17,985 nt of DNA. It comes from Pseudomonadota bacterium (lineage in GTDB: Bacteria > Desulfobacterota > BSN033 > WVXP01 > G020346125). The notes under the pieces were generated by a model. It was not told the DNA's origin. It searched no databases and saw nothing but the letters and a program-made list of their open reading frames with translations. Positions 7,447 to 15,616 of the stretch are shown piece by piece. The translations under genes were made by a program, and so were the position numbers. Location: positions 1 through 17,985 of the forward strand of contig JAUWDQ010000016.1 of NCBI GenBank assembly GCA_030608745.1. Reading direction: 5' to 3'. The number at the start of each line of letters is the position of its first letter. The stretch's first letter is position 1.

Positions 7447-9177
7447 TCAAAAAACGTTCGGAGGTAATTTAACTTCCCAAACCCGTTGCATTTCCTCGAA
7501 GGGGATATCGAAGACAGCATTCTTGGGTGGAAGAGGCTCCTCACACATGAACTCGGGCATTTGATGAAACTCTTCTGAAACGCCAGCACGCTTGTTGAAC
7601 TCACGCTCAGTTTTCAAGACATCGATGCCCATCTGTGAGATCTTATCGTAGGACAAGTCCCAGCCATACCGACCTTTCAGAAAGAGGGAAAAGAGCTCTG
7701 GCCTCTGGACAAACGGAGGCCTGGAAAACAAGCAAAGGCCCATGGTATCAATTATAGCGGCTCGTATCTGAAGCCTTCTGGAATTCTCCACCTGACTTTC
7801 GATGCCAAGGGGATCTGTAGTCTTGACTGTTTCAAAGGCATTCCCCGCTGTGTGGTCGGCTCCCATAGGAGAGGTAACATAGGTTACCCCATTGCCTTTC
7901 AAGGTTCTGGGGTCGTAACCCGGGATCGCCTGGCCCTTGATTGCAGGGATCCGTCGAATTCCCAGCGCCTTCCCGGTAACAACCACACCCTGCCCCAGGA
8001 TCCGTCCCAGATGCGTGCCCTGGCCGATCTGTCGAATCAAATCTTTTGCCCCTTCGGCATCTCCAAAGGGGATGACGCTGGCCTCCATCGCCACCCCAAG
8101 GGTTGCACCTGTTTCAATGGCATCTAGCCCCACCTCATTACACAGGTTATTCAGTTCAGCAATATCATCGAGCTCGCCAATATCGCAGTTTGAGCCCAGT
8201 AATGCAATATTTTCATACTGAATCGAAGCTACCGCTTTCTTGCCCGAGGGATCAGGGAAGACATTAGAACACCGGATCACACATCCCCTTGTACAGGGCA
8301 TTCCGTATCGCCCTTCTCCCTTGCGTTCGGTAATGACATCAGCCACCTGCTCACCGGAAATCCGTTCGGCTTTTTCGAATTGACCGGCACTGAAGTTTCT
8401 CGTGGGCAGAATCCCCAACGAATTTGCCACCATAATTATGGCGGACGTTCCATATTTGCGTCTATTTTCTATTTTTGGGTCGCTCACAAGCATCTGGACA
8501 AATTCCCTATTCGCTTCCTGCAGCAATTTGGCATCATGAGGACGAGACGGTTTGGCCCCGGTATCATCAATGACGATGGTTTTAATACCTTTGGAACCCA
8601 TGACTGCTCCCAACCCTCCCCGTGCAGCATATCGAACTTGAACGTCATGAGCATCAGTGACCGCGATGCCGGCACTGGCCATCATCATTTCTCCCGCCGG
8701 TCCGATAGAAATGATTCCGACCGAAGATCCGAAGCGCTCCCGCATGATTTGGAATGTTTCAGAGACTGCCGTATGCTTTAACTCAGGGGCTTCTATCAAT
8801 TTGGCCCCGTTGGTCGAAATCATCAGGATTCGGGCCTTGGGAGTTTCAGGTATATCCTCCAAGACAATCGCCTTAATTCCGAGTCTCGAAATTTTTCTCC
8901 CGGCTTCTCCGCCCACATTAGACTCTTTCACTCCGGAGGTCAGCGGGCTCTTTGCGCCAATTGAAAATTTGCCAGCAGTTGCAATGGTTGTATCTCCTAG
9001 AAAACCCGGGGCGATAATGAGTTTATTATAACGTCCGAGAGGATCACTGGTCGGCGGAACTTCTCTCGTTAGAAATTTAGAGATCAACATTCGGCCGCCC
9101 CAATGCAGTTCTTCTTCCGAGGCCTGGGCCTTTATAGCTCTTCCATTTCGGGTGTTCACTCTCACGATAGAAATCAT
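7447..9177 (-). CDS. Aldehyde:ferredoxin oxidoreductase (tungsten-pterin family)
   Basis: A 576-residue AOR-family enzyme, close to the usual 600. It oxidises an aldehyde to a carboxylate and reduces ferredoxin, using a tungsten bis-pterin and one [4Fe-4S] cluster. The N-terminal pterin domain includes NKLIIAPGFLGDT and AKSPLTSG (residues 51-82), and RGGLGAVMGSKGIK follows at 186-199. Cluster cysteines are C295, C299, C303 (CTRGCVIRC) and C482 (DTMGLCLF). GLDAIETG (350-357) and MGADHTAG (438-445) match pterin-proximal motifs. The ATG at 9177 follows GGAGGG and lies 3 bases after the Ldh2-family gene stop, so the two are probably co-translated. The aldehyde is unknown; glyceraldehyde from an aldolase step is one possibility. 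It is an uncommon partner for inositol-type enzymes. Confidence 0.93.
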   Translation of the reverse strand: MISIVRVNTRNGRAIKAQASEEELHWGGRMLISKFLTREVPPTSDPLGRYNKLIIAPGFLGDTTIATAGKFSIGAKSPLTSGVKESNVGGEAGRKISRLGIKAIVLEDIPETPKARILMISTNGAKLIEAPELKHTAVSETFQIMRERFGSSVGIISIGPAGEMMMASAGIAVTDAHDVQVRYAARGGLGAVMGSKGIKTIVIDDTGAKPSRPHDAKLLQEANREFVQMLVSDPKIENRRKYGTSAIIMVANSLGILPTRNFSAGQFEKAERISGEQVADVITERKGEGRYGMPCTRGCVIRCSNVFPDPSGKKAVASIQYENIALLGSNCDIGELDDIAELNNLCNEVGLDAIETGATLGVAMEASVIPFGDAEGAKDLIRQIGQGTHLGRILGQGVVVTGKALGIRRIPAIKGQAIPGYDPRTLKGNGVTYVTSPMGADHTAGNAFETVKTTDPLGIESQVENSRRLQIRAAIIDTMGLCLFSRPPFVQRPELFSLFLKGRYGWDLSYDKISQMGIDVLKTEREFNKRAGVSEEFHQMPEFMCEEPLPPKNAVFDIPFEEMQRVWEVKLPPNVF

Positions 9178-9180
9178 GCC

Positions 9181-10227
9181 TTATCCCTCCGTTAGCCTTA
9201 AAGGGCTCTTAATTTTTTCCAAAATTTGGTTCAAACTTTCGGCAACAATCGGATCAATTTCAACTCCCTCAGCCCGGCTTCGCTTCTCTTCTTCGTATTC
9301 GATCTCTCCTGGGAAATAGATGCGAGAGATTCCATCTGCTTTCTTTACTTTTCTCAAGGACTCAATGTAGGACGCCATCAATTGCCTGAATTCATCTAAC
9401 GGCATGAATCGACTAATGTCGATAGCTGTAGAAAATAGACCAATCCCGGTTGGACCCGACAATTGATGAAATGTTTTCACATCGGGGCCATAGCTTGAAC
9501 CCGAAAGCATGCCTGCTAAGATATCTACTACCAATGCTAAGCCAAAACCCTTCGGCCCCCCAATGGGGAGGACCGTTCCCCTAAGTGCAGCCTCTGGATC
9601 CCTTGTCGGGACCCCTTTTTCATCAAGAGCCCATCCAGCAGGTATCCTCTCCTTCCGCTTTTCCATGCGACGAATCTTCCCCCTGGCCACGACACTGGAC
9701 GCCATATCCAGTATCACATGTGCCTCTGAACCACTTGGAATGGCTACTGATAAAGGATTTGTTCCTACAAAAGGCTCTGCCCCTCCCCATGGTGCCATGG
9801 AAGGAGCGGCATTGCACGCGCAAATTCCAACCATTTGCTGTTCCGCGGCCATGAGGGTATAAAAAGCCAGAGAGCCAATATGGTTGGTGTTCCTGGCAAG
9901 GGTCAGGCCGATTCCATGATCCCGTGCCTTTTCGATGCAAATCAGCATCGCCCGCTTGGCTGCAACCTGACCCAACCCATTACCACCATCAATAATAGCC
10001 GTTGTGTCGTCCTCCCTTATCAACGTAAGGCGGGTCGGGATACTCACCATATTGGATTCAATTCGGTCTGAGAGAAGCTTTAGAAAATTTACGCCGTGAC
10101 TGTGTATCCCCCGCATATCGGCATACACCAGGCTTTCTGCCACCAATGCCGCTTCTTCATTGGGTACAGCGAGTGCTTTCAATATCGTGCTGGCCATTTC
10201 TTTGAGGCGGTCAGGCATGACCTTCAT
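9181..10227 (-). CDS. Ldh2-family NAD(P)-dependent malate/lactate/2-oxoacid dehydrogenase
   Basis: A 348-residue protein of the malate/L-lactate dehydrogenase (LDH2, YiaK/ComC/AllD-like) family, structurally distinct from classical lactate dehydrogenase. These enzymes interconvert 2-oxo and 2-hydroxy acids such as sulfolactate, ureidoglycolate or 2,3-diketo-L-gulonate. Family marks are DMRGIHSHG (residues 37-45, with the catalytic-type His at 44), NTNHIG (113-118), GTNPLSVAIP (155-164), ILDMASS (172-178) and GGPKGFGLALVVDILAG (223-239). The ATG at 10227 has a GGGGG tract about 8 bases ahead. It is tightly coupled to the AOR gene. In this cluster it may reduce or oxidise a sugar-derived keto-acid; the YiaK-type precedent makes this reasonable but not proven. 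Confidence 0.9.
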   Translation of the reverse strand: MKVMPDRLKEMASTILKALAVPNEEAALVAESLVYADMRGIHSHGVNFLKLLSDRIESNMVSIPTRLTLIREDDTTAIIDGGNGLGQVAAKRAMLICIEKARDHGIGLTLARNTNHIGSLAFYTLMAAEQQMVGICACNAAPSMAPWGGAEPFVGTNPLSVAIPSGSEAHVILDMASSVVARGKIRRMEKRKERIPAGWALDEKGVPTRDPEAALRGTVLPIGGPKGFGLALVVDILAGMLSGSSYGPDVKTFHQLSGPTGIGLFSTAIDISRFMPLDEFRQLMASYIESLRKVKKADGISRIYFPGEIEYEEEKRSRAEGVEIDPIVAESLNQILEKIKSPLRLTEG

Positions 10228-10400
10228 GAGATTAGCCCCCGATTACCCCGAATGATTCAAGGACCCTATTAAGACTCTTGAGCTTCATTAAAAAGTGCTA
10301 ACCGTAGCTCCATTAATTGAGTACTATTCACCAATACGTTCTTCTCTACTCGGTACCGAATTGCCATCGGAAATATCAGCGGTCAGGTATCCATCCTTAC

Positions 10401-10406
10401 ATTATA
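10401..10406 (-). promoter_or_regulatory. Possible -10 box ahead of the Ldh2-AOR pair
   Basis: The minus strand reads TATAAT at 10406-10401 within the 202-base gap between the IolN-like stop and the Ldh2-family start. The hexamer 17 bases upstream does not resemble TTGACA. It may be an internal promoter splitting the run at this point. Support is the perfect -10 alone. Confidence 0.25.
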
Positions 10407-10429
10407 GAACTAAGGCAGCTGTTTTCCGA

Positions 10430-11407
10430 TCATGGGGGATATGCTATCGTATATATATGACGTCCTCCATTCAATGGTCCCTTGAGAACTTCTTCAATTT
10501 CCTCGGGAGACCGTTGGCTTACCTTGTCAATTGGAGGAAGTTTTCCAGGAGGAAATGCTTTCAGGATGTCATCATGTAACTCAACTATGTAGTCGAGTAA
10601 GGTTTCCAAGCCCTCCTTTGCCTTATTGGCATCGGCTAAGGACGGCTTTCCTATTACTCCCTCCGGGTAAACACAAACTTCCAGACCACTCAATCCTACC
10701 TGGGCATGTCCGGGTATGGGCCTTTGATAAACATCCCCTCCGGCGTCAATGTGCCTCTGAGCCTTATCTTTAGGGAGAAATCCCTGGGGCTTTGTGTCTA
10801 CCGCATCTTCCAGCTTAATCATCTCCGGGAATAAGGCCAGAGAATAGGAGGTCTCCGCCTCATCTGCATGCCTGAAGGGTGTTTCGAATGGTCCCCCATG
10901 TTCCTTATCCTTCATTTTATCCACAATGACTGTAGGCCAGTGGACAAAGACCAATACTGAGGGGACCTGATACCTTTTTGCGAATTGATGTATTGCATTG
11001 GGGATAACATACTCCTGGCCGTGTCCATTGATGAGGATTTGCTTCCGAAAACCCGTATTCCAAAATCCGACTATCAATGCCCTCAGCATCGCCGTAAACA
11101 ACTCCTCCGGGATTACGATTGTGCCAGGCATCCCCATGTGCGACCAGGGATGTGAACCATACCACATAGGCTGCGCAACGGTACAGCCTGTCTCTTGAGC
11201 TACCAGCTCGGCCATCCTGGTGACCAGGAAGGTGTCTTCACCGTAGCAGGCTCCATCTCCGTGAGCTTCAGTACTGCCCACGGGAATAATAATGATGTCA
11301 TTCTTCTTCAGCCTCTCCCTGATTTCGCGACCAGTCATATTCTGAAAATATATGCCACTGGCCTTGTCCATATGCCCACCGTCGGGTGGAATCCTCCATT
11401 TTCCCAT
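10430..11407 (-). CDS. iolN: Creatininase-family hydrolase, IolN-like (3-dehydro-scyllo-inosose hydrolase candidate)
   Basis: A 325-residue creatininase-superfamily metal-dependent hydrolase. The metal and active-site motif PVGSTEAHGDG supplies E47 and H49, with D58 beyond; NGHGQE holds H129; HADEAETS supplies E185. Family members cleave cyclic amides or, in the IolN group, the ring of a diketo-inositol to give an open keto-hexonate. The IolN call rests on overall character and on adjacency to the IolM-like gene: the start lies one base after that gene's TGA (TGAaATG), and the ribosome-binding site AAGGAGGT is within its 3' end. A second ATG at residue 13 is an alternative start. Other creatininase substrates are possible; the gene pair is the strongest argument for an inositol-type step. 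Confidence 0.85.
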   Translation of the reverse strand: MGKWRIPPDGGHMDKASGIYFQNMTGREIRERLKKNDIIIIPVGSTEAHGDGACYGEDTFLVTRMAELVAQETGCTVAQPMWYGSHPWSHMGMPGTIVIPEELFTAMLRALIVGFWNTGFRKQILINGHGQEYVIPNAIHQFAKRYQVPSVLVFVHWPTVIVDKMKDKEHGGPFETPFRHADEAETSYSLALFPEMIKLEDAVDTKPQGFLPKDKAQRHIDAGGDVYQRPIPGHAQVGLSGLEVCVYPEGVIGKPSLADANKAKEGLETLLDYIVELHDDILKAFPPGKLPPIDKVSQRSPEEIEEVLKGPLNGGRHIYTIAYPP

Positions 11408-11408
11408 T

Positions 11409-12425
11409 TCACCCTACCTCCTTCTTTAGATTGATCACCACTTTAATCCCTTCACCTTTCTCTAATATGTTGAAAGCTTGTCCAATATCCTCAAGGGGAA
11501 ACCTGTGACTGATTAAAGGACTAATTTCTACTTTTTTGATGATTTGCATAGCTCGGTAAAAGTCCTCATAGAAATAGATGAAAGAACCAAAAATCTCAAT
11601 CTCTTTTCGAACAATAGTTTCTGGTGGTATATTTGCCACATCGCGAGGAAGACCAACTAGTATGATCCTCCCCCCGGGGTTGACTATCTCGATGGCTTGC
11701 TCAAATGTCTTAGTTATACCTGCAGTTTCCACAACCACATCTATTCCCTTACCGCCCGTTAGTGACACTGCGCCTTCCTTGGGGTCATATTTGCTTACGT
11801 TAATTACTTCATCAGCGCCTAGCTGCTCCCCTAGTAAAAGGTTCCTCTCGATTAGATCGGCAAGGAATACCGTTGCCCCATTTAGCTTAAGTAGTTGAAC
11901 CACAAGGAGCCCTATCGGGCCGGCACCAAAGATCATCACACGTCTTCCCGCCGGGTTACCCATCCTTCTGACCGCTCTGACAGCTACTGCGAGAGGTTCC
12001 ACTAAGGCCCCTTCTTCATCGGAGATGTCATCTGCCATAGGCCAGACATATCTCGCCGGTGCTTTTACGTATTCCGCAAAACATCCATCAACGGTAACCC
12101 CTAAACTTATCCTACTGGGGCATTGGTTATCCCTGCCCATCCTGCACAGGAGGCAGTTTCCGCAACCACAGTTTGGCTGAATCACAACCTTTTGCCCCAC
12201 TTCGAAATCAGTAACCCCTTTGCCTATCTTGACTATATGGCCACAGCACTCATGGCCAATAACAAGAGGATGAGAGGTCATTGGGCCTCTTCGATACATA
12301 TTCATATCCGAGCCACAAATGCCCACCACCCGAGGTTCTATCAATACTTCTCCATCCTCAAGCCCTGGCTCGCTTACTTCCTCCACTCTAATATCTCGCA
12401 GACCGTACAAAAAGGCGGCCTTCAT
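11409..12425 (-). CDS. iolM: Zinc-dependent medium-chain dehydrogenase, IolM-like (scyllo-inosose 3-dehydrogenase candidate)
   Basis: A 338-residue medium-chain zinc dehydrogenase. Catalytic zinc ligands are C37 (ICGSD), H58 and E59 (GHECCGHIVKIG); structural ligands C88, C91, C94 and C102 sit in CGCGNCLLCRMGRDNQC. The cofactor loop GAGPIG is at 167-172. The ATG at 12425 is preceded by GGAGGTGAGGGG. In the Thermotoga-type inositol pathway IolM oxidises scyllo-inosose to a diketo-inositol that IolN hydrolyses. The direct junction with a creatininase-family gene reproduces that pairing. Other polyol or sugar-acid dehydrogenases (sorbitol, threonine, L-idonate type) share these motifs, so the substrate rests on context. 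Confidence 0.85.
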   Translation of the reverse strand: MKAAFLYGLRDIRVEEVSEPGLEDGEVLIEPRVVGICGSDMNMYRRGPMTSHPLVIGHECCGHIVKIGKGVTDFEVGQKVVIQPNCGCGNCLLCRMGRDNQCPSRISLGVTVDGCFAEYVKAPARYVWPMADDISDEEGALVEPLAVAVRAVRRMGNPAGRRVMIFGAGPIGLLVVQLLKLNGATVFLADLIERNLLLGEQLGADEVINVSKYDPKEGAVSLTGGKGIDVVVETAGITKTFEQAIEIVNPGGRIILVGLPRDVANIPPETIVRKEIEIFGSFIYFYEDFYRAMQIIKKVEISPLISHRFPLEDIGQAFNILEKGEGIKVVINLKKEVG

Positions 12426-12507
12426 CCCCTCACCTCCCTCCTCTATACAGGACTTCCTATATCTTCAACTGCAGGTAGGGGTTGTATTGTCCAGGAGAAT
12501 ATCTCTG

Positions 12508-12870
12508 TTATTTCTGTTGTTTTCTATGCTCGGGAAGAGGCGGTGAGTAAACCCATACTAACTTGAGTTCTTCCTCCCCCATATTTACTATTGAGTGTTC
12601 TACACCGGGTGGCATGTAGATTGCCATTCCGGGACGCACTTCCTGCTCCTCATCCTCCAATACCAACTTGCCCTTTCCGCTGATGATGAACATAGCCTCC
12701 TCTCCGCCCTCGTGGGCATGTTTGGGTATCATGCTCCCAACATCGGTAACGTTTAACCCCATAGAGAGGTTTTTTGCACCAACGCTAAACTCGGAGAGCA
12801 AGAGTTTAGAAACTCGGCTAGGCATCCTTCTGACGCCCTCCACTTTCTCTGAATCAACTACGTACTTCAT
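12508..12870 (-). CDS. Single-domain cupin protein
   Basis: A 120-residue cupin. The first cupin motif HAHEGGEEAMFIISGKG (residues 51-67) gives ligands H51, H53 and E57/E58; the second, PPGVEHSIVN (87-96), gives H92. All four metal-ligand positions are present, so it should bind a divalent metal. The ATG at 12870 follows AAGGGAGG at about 7 bases. It sits between the Gfo/Idh/MocA oxidoreductase and the IolM-like gene. Small cupins in carbohydrate clusters act as sugar or uronate isomerases, or as ligand-binding helpers; nothing in the sequence decides between these. Confidence 0.8.
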   Translation of the reverse strand: MKYVVDSEKVEGVRRMPSRVSKLLLSEFSVGAKNLSMGLNVTDVGSMIPKHAHEGGEEAMFIISGKGKLVLEDEEQEVRPGMAIYMPPGVEHSIVNMGEEELKLVWVYSPPLPEHRKQQK

Positions 12871-12953
12871 TTGGAACCTCCCTTCTAAAATTCACTTTTA
12901 AGATTGCGATAGCCCCTTCCTTCAATGTGCCAGGCTATCTTTCATAGTAATGC

Positions 12954-14033
12954 CTATTTGGCCGGATTTACGCTTACCGGATTGCCTGCCTCTCCTGACT
13001 CAAGAATTGCCAGAACCACCTCCAAAGTTTTTTTTGCATCTTCACCCGTCGTTCGCGGGTTTTCCAATCCTTTTACGACTTTACAAAAATGTTTTAGTTG
13101 CTCTCGCAAAGGATCTGCCCGAACGATTTCTACCTCCTCTGCAAGAATCGGATATTGCCACCCTGCCTTGTCAGGACTGGGATAGTACACCTTCTTTAAA
13201 CGGGGAAATGCAAAAGATGCTTCTGTACCGAAGAAATAATAGCAGTTCTCTGAACTATGGAAGTAGTAAGGGTTTTCTCCAGTATTAGCCTCATAAGACC
13301 AAATGGAAGAAACACAATCAGATATCAATACGGTGCCCACCGCGCCGCTGTCGAATCGCAGAGAAACGCTTGCAGAATCCTCCACAGGAAATTTTCTCAC
13401 TTCATTGCTAATCTCCGCATAAACTCGAGTAATGTCTCCACATATATATCTCAAGTTGTCAATTTCGTGTATCAAATTTATGAGAATGGGTCCGCCCCCC
13501 TTTTGTTTCCTCCACGCGACCTGAAAATAGTCGGGCGGCTTGAGCACGGTGAATAAAACCGTCACTCCAACGAGTGTGCCGATCTGGCCCCCGCTTACCA
13601 CTTTTCGGGTAGCCTCAACTAATGGATTGAACCTTCTATGATGTCCGACCAGCAAGCAAACATTATGCTGTCTCACTGTTTCTATAAGACTGTCCGCATC
13701 AGCTATGCTTGAGGCGATCGGTTTTTCCACAAAAACATGAATCCCCTTTCGCGCACAAGCCATGCCGACAGGCGCATGTAAGTCATTAGGGACAGCAATA
13801 ATTACCCCATCCAGCTCTTCCCTTTCAATCATTTCTTGATAATTCGTGTAGAATTCAGCACCCAACTCTTCCGCTGGTTTCTTAGCCGCCCGATCTGCGT
13901 CAGAGACAGCAACTAAGATACATTCATCGATTTGTCTTGCAATGTCAGCGTGTTTTCTGCCGATCAGCCCTAATCCAATAATCCCTAATCGGGTGATTTC
14001 TCCTCTTTCAGGCGATCCGGAGAGTTTCTCCAT
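12954..14033 (-). CDS. Gfo/Idh/MocA family oxidoreductase (inositol 2-dehydrogenase-like)
   Basis: A 359-residue NAD(P)-dependent oxidoreductase. The N-terminal Rossmann domain carries GIIGLGLIGRKHAD (GLGLIG at residues 20-25). EKP with catalytic-type K104 is at 103-105, and the C-terminal alpha/beta domain has INLIHEIDNLRYICGD with H189 and D192. Family members oxidise inositols, glucosides and other cyclic polyols. The third in-frame ATG (14033) is chosen because AAAGGAGTAGAGG lies directly ahead; ATGs at 14060 and 14057 lack a site and would add nine residues or fewer. As IolG belongs to this family, a first oxidation of an inositol to an inosose is plausible and would feed the IolM-like enzyme. 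Glucose- or UDP-sugar-type substrates cannot be ruled out. Confidence 0.88.
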   Translation of the reverse strand: MEKLSGSPERGEITRLGIIGLGLIGRKHADIARQIDECILVAVSDADRAAKKPAEELGAEFYTNYQEMIEREELDGVIIAVPNDLHAPVGMACARKGIHVFVEKPIASSIADADSLIETVRQHNVCLLVGHHRRFNPLVEATRKVVSGGQIGTLVGVTVLFTVLKPPDYFQVAWRKQKGGGPILINLIHEIDNLRYICGDITRVYAEISNEVRKFPVEDSASVSLRFDSGAVGTVLISDCVSSIWSYEANTGENPYYFHSSENCYYFFGTEASFAFPRLKKVYYPSPDKAGWQYPILAEEVEIVRADPLREQLKHFCKVVKGLENPRTTGEDAKKTLEVVLAILESGEAGNPVSVNPAK

Positions 14034-14117
14034 TGATTCCTCTACTCCTTTGGCCATCATAACTAAAGAGCGGTGACGAACGTTCAGGTAATACTGCTGG
14101 ATGTTTGTTAAGCTGAA

Positions 14118-15095
14118 CTAACCCTTCACCTCCCTCAGGCCTGCTTCCCTTCGAAACGCATTCAGAGTTTTCAGAACCCCCTTTTCCATAGGGTATCTTG
14201 GCTCGAACCCTATTTCCTCCTCCAATCGCGTTGTATCGAAGTTCATGCAAATGCCAAAGGCCCCTTTTTTTAGGGTAAATTGAGCCTCGGGCACCAAACC
14301 CTTTATGTAGTCGGCCACCTCCTTTACCGGTCGAAGATCTCCTCTTGTATTGAAGACCCTTGTTTCCGTTCTCTGTGATTTGCTAACAGTCACTGTTAAC
14401 CGAGAGATATCCTCTACATACTGCCAATCAATCGCGTCATCACTGTAGGGTACTTCGTGGGGTTCTTGAAGAGCTCCCTTCCGTATCATCTCCGTAGCAA
14501 AGGCGCTCTTACTCGTTCCGACTCTCCCAGGACCATATGCCACTGTATATCTCAGTCCAACAATATCCATTCCGTACTTATCGACATAAGCGGAAGCCAC
14601 ATACTCATTCAGGGATTTACATGCACCGTACATAGTGTTGGGTCTGTGAGGAGTATCATTACTTATCCCTTCTTCCTCATGACTTTCGTACGCGCCAAAA
14701 ACCGCTATTGAGCTTGCCCATACCACCTTCTCAAGCTCCAGTATCCTGGCCGTCTCGAACACGTTCAGTGTTCCTTTGGAGATCACATCTATCGCCATGG
14801 GTGGATTTTCCTCCGCCGGAAACGTCATGAGAGATGCCAGGTGGATGATTCTCCTAACTTTATGAGCTTTTATCACGCTCATCAGATGAAAAAAATCTAA
14901 GATTTCACCTTGGACAAATATCACCTCCTCTAGCCTTTCTTGGTTTACTATTTTTTTGAGTAATCCCTGATGAATTTTAAAGTCGTATACAATTACCTTT
15001 GCTCCCTCCTCCAGTAAATCACGTATGACGTAAGAACCTATGAAGCCACAGCCCCCTGTAACAAGGTACGTGATAGCCTCCTTGTTCATGCTCAT
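14118..15095 (-). CDS. Extended SDR NAD-dependent epimerase/dehydratase
   Basis: A 325-residue extended short-chain dehydrogenase. TGGCGFIG (residues 13-20) is the cofactor loop; S128/S129 in WASSIAVFG and YGACK (Y156, K160) form the catalytic Ser-Tyr-Lys set; RYTVAYGPGR (near 187) matches the RP.YGPGR region of sugar epimerases. The family acts on UDP-sugars, uronates or other sugars; the sequence does not settle which. The ATG at 15095 follows AAGGGGAG at about 8 bases; an ATG two codons in is possible. It lies between the tartrate dehydratase remnant and the Gfo/Idh/MocA gene. In a catabolic cluster it may be a uronate dehydrogenase-like or keto-sugar epimerase step. Confidence 0.85.
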   Translation of the reverse strand: MSMNKEAITYLVTGGCGFIGSYVIRDLLEEGAKVIVYDFKIHQGLLKKIVNQERLEEVIFVQGEILDFFHLMSVIKAHKVRRIIHLASLMTFPAEENPPMAIDVISKGTLNVFETARILELEKVVWASSIAVFGAYESHEEEGISNDTPHRPNTMYGACKSLNEYVASAYVDKYGMDIVGLRYTVAYGPGRVGTSKSAFATEMIRKGALQEPHEVPYSDDAIDWQYVEDISRLTVTVSKSQRTETRVFNTRGDLRPVKEVADYIKGLVPEAQFTLKKGAFGICMNFDTTRLEEEIGFEPRYPMEKGVLKTLNAFRREAGLREVKG

Positions 15096-15131
15096 CCTAC
15101 ACTCTCCCCTTAGCTCTTGATAACCTTTCTA

Positions 15132-15344
15132 TTAATGAATTTGAATTTGGCTCATTTTTCCCTTCTCGATCACTTCTTCCAAGGAAAGCCCCGCTAAAGA
15201 ATTACCCTTAGCGTCGATGCCCACGGTAAGAGGTCCAAACCGGTTTACATTGGAAGTCCACATTGCCTCGGGATGCCCCAGGTCCAACCATTTCACGCTG
15301 GTTTGACGTATCATATTCTTATAAATCACTGCGCAGCTACTTCC
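15132..15344 (-). pseudogene. 3' remnant of a tartrate dehydratase/class I fumarase beta-subunit gene
   Basis: About 70 codons match the C-terminal end of L(+)-tartrate dehydratase beta/class I fumarase C-terminal proteins. The readable part runs GSSCAVIYKN, then VKWLDLGHPEAMW, then NRFGPLTVGIDAKGNSLAG. These fit the family's GGCAV, WLDLGMPEA and FGPLIVxIDxxGNSL signatures. A full protein is about 170-200 residues. Upstream in the same frame a TGA stops the reading at about 15345, and the segments expected before GGCAV are not found in any frame. A GTG at 15329 could open a 65-residue fragment, but it would lack most of the domain. I call it a truncated pseudogene; the alpha subunit is also absent from the window. 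Confidence 0.75.
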
Positions 15345-15616
15345 TCAAAGGTTCGTTCTGGCAACGGGCAATAGAATCAAGCTCGATCTGCCGGATGCGC
15401 CGTATGTCGACACGGCAAAGTCCCGACATAGGAATAAGGCGATTTCTCCCCCGCCAAATGAGACGGGACGACAGTATGTTACTCCGGATTTTCCGTATCA
15501 ACCACTGTAGCCGTTTCAAATCTAATCTACCCCATCGTTGGCTGTCAAGGTTTCTAATGAACCCAAAACCAATTTTGGCAGCCAGGTCGCGGCGACCAGG
15601 CCGTATCTTTACTATT
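15345..15616. other. Unassigned stretch between the remnant and cupin 1
   Basis: No recognisable gene. The minus strand holds a 94-codon open frame with no start of its own, running from just after the cupin stop down to a TAG at 15337. It is very rich in Arg and Ile and matches no family I know. A short GGTCG/CGACC hairpin lies at 15585-15597. The stretch could be degraded sequence of the lost dehydratase gene, inserted DNA, or non-coding. Confidence 0.4.

Noticed and set aside
12123..12566. Plus-strand 147-codon open frame across the IolM-like start
   Set aside because: It overlaps two well-supported minus-strand genes and their ribosome-binding sites. Composition is not protein-like.
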